From Nitratifractor salsuginis DSM 16511 (GTDB lineage: Bacteria > Campylobacterota > Campylobacteria > Campylobacterales > Sulfurovaceae), in contig NC_014935.1 in assembly GCF_000186245.1 (NCBI RefSeq), positions 868,001 through 932,000 of the forward strand: 64,000 bases of DNA, written 5' to 3'. This document shows, piece by piece, positions 63,399 to 64,000 of this stretch. The number at the start of each line of letters is the position of its first letter. The first letter of the stretch is position 1. A program made the translations under genes and the position numbers. Below the pieces are notes generated by a model that searched no databases, was not told where the DNA came from, and saw only the letters and a list, made by a program, of their open reading frames with translations.

Positions 63399-64000
63399 GT
63401 GTTGGAGTTGACATATTCGCAAATATTAAAAAGCCAAAAAGGACTGAGGCACTGTATCACCCAAAAGAAGAGCGGGGAAAAGCTCTCTTTTTCTCTGGCG
63501 CTGCATACGGGAGAAAGCTCGGAAGCCGTGTTGGAAAATCGGCGGGAACTTCAGCGTTTTTTTGGGAAAGAGGCCCGTTTCGTTTCGGCGCTCCAGGTCC
63601 ACAGTGACAGGATCTATGCCGTGGAGTCGGTTGAAAACCGCGGCTGGGAGAGCCTGGATGAGACTCTGCGGGCCGATGCCCTCATCACCGATCTGCCGCA
63701 GGTGGTACTGACGATTTTGACGGCTGATTGTGTACCGATCCTGCTCTATGAACCCGAGCGCAGGGTAATCGGGGCGGTCCATGCAGGGTGGCAGGGGAGC
63801 CGTCTGGCGATCGTTATCAAGTGTGTCGGAGCGATGAAGCGACGCTACGGTGCCGATCCCGGGAAGATGCTTGCCTACATCGGCCCCTCCATCGGAGGGT
63901 GCTGCTATGAAGTGGGTGAAGAGGTGGCTGGCCATTTTCAAATGATTGAAGGGGCGGTCCAGCCTGGGCCTCGGGGGAAACCGATGCTCGATCTCAAACG
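63399..64000 (+). CDS. pgeF: PgeF/YfiH laccase-domain protein, 3' end outside window
   Basis: Multicopper-like purine nucleoside phosphorylase/peptidoglycan editing factor family. Open to the window end. Motifs in order: SLALHTGESSEAVLENRREL, SALQVHSDRIYAVE, TILTADCVPILLYE, GAVHAGWQGSRLA and YIGPSIGGCCYEVGEEV, carrying the His and Cys zinc ligands. The start is probably GTG at 63399, eight bases after GGGGAGAG; in-frame ATG at 63378 and GTG at 63390 are alternatives. Divergent from rodA. Confidence 0.88.
   Translation, partial: MLELTYSQILKSQKGLRHCITQKKSGEKLSFSLALHTGESSEAVLENRRELQRFFGKEARFVSALQVHSDRIYAVESVENRGWESLDETLRADALITDLPQVVLTILTADCVPILLYEPERRVIGAVHAGWQGSRLAIVIKCVGAMKRRYGADPGKMLAYIGPSIGGCCYEVGEEVAGHFQMIEGAVQPGPRGKPMLDLK

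Overview
The window looks like chromosome from a Campylobacterota bacterium (former Epsilonproteobacteria) with fairly GC-rich DNA, of the Sulfurovum/Nitratifractor type. The evidence is gene content and order. A DUF2018 gene, a polyprenyl synthase, hemA, proS, fxsA and hemC form one run (32.9-39.3 kb). aspS and adk are paired (39.6-42.1 kb). An M16 protease, dapA, a FabL-like reductase and pgsA form another run (54.4-58.2 kb). The species assignment is inference; no rRNA gene is present.

Layout. 0-8 kb: the end of a cell-wall amidase, a FadL-type porin, then an ion-transport operon headed by an unusual fusion of a Na+/H+ antiporter to a Ca2+-type P-ATPase, followed by an MgtC/DUF4010 membrane protein and a small hydrolase. 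8-16.5 kb: sirtuin, MurJ, CcdAB toxin-antitoxin, HD protein, permease, a ferredoxin-thioredoxin-reductase/rhodanese fusion and DsbD. 16.5-27.9 kb: a DUF255 thioredoxin protein, then a tight leftward block (truA, lptF/G, prepilin peptidase, uppS, coaBC, glmU), then trmA, an orphan antitoxin, truD and a second sirtuin. 28-32.9 kb: guanine deaminase, radC and several secreted or membrane proteins of unknown role. 32.9-39.3 kb: the haem/quinone/tRNA operon. 39.6-54.4 kb: adk, aspS, upp, a c-di-GMP phosphodiesterase, nadE, a tRNA-Pro, a Nudix enzyme, a K+ channel and a GH114 lipoprotein. 54.4-58.2 kb: lipid and lysine genes and an M16 protease. 58.2-62.0 kb: a decayed remnant and an AT-rich three-gene cassette followed by a WYL regulator, next to a tRNA. 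62-64 kb: rodA and the start of pgeF.

Three things stand out. First, the 58.7-62.0 kb cassette. It encodes a protein whose last ~95 residues look like the C-terminal domain of FtsZ but which lacks an FtsZ GTPase signature, a PD-(D/E)XK-type nuclease candidate, an unknown protein and a WYL regulator. This is a plausible undescribed defence-type module. Second, short tandem repeats of 7-8 bp from several sequence families recur at about ten loci, mostly between genes. They also lie in frame inside dsbD, at the start of truD and at the ends of two other genes, and are sometimes bordered by perfect hairpins. Third, the antiporter/P-ATPase fusion.

Many genes concern thiol redox chemistry: the FTR-rhodanese fusion, DsbD, the DUF255 protein, a TlpA-like protein missing its first active-site Cys, and a DsbA/DsbG-like protein. 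All functions come from reading motifs by eye; no database search was possible.
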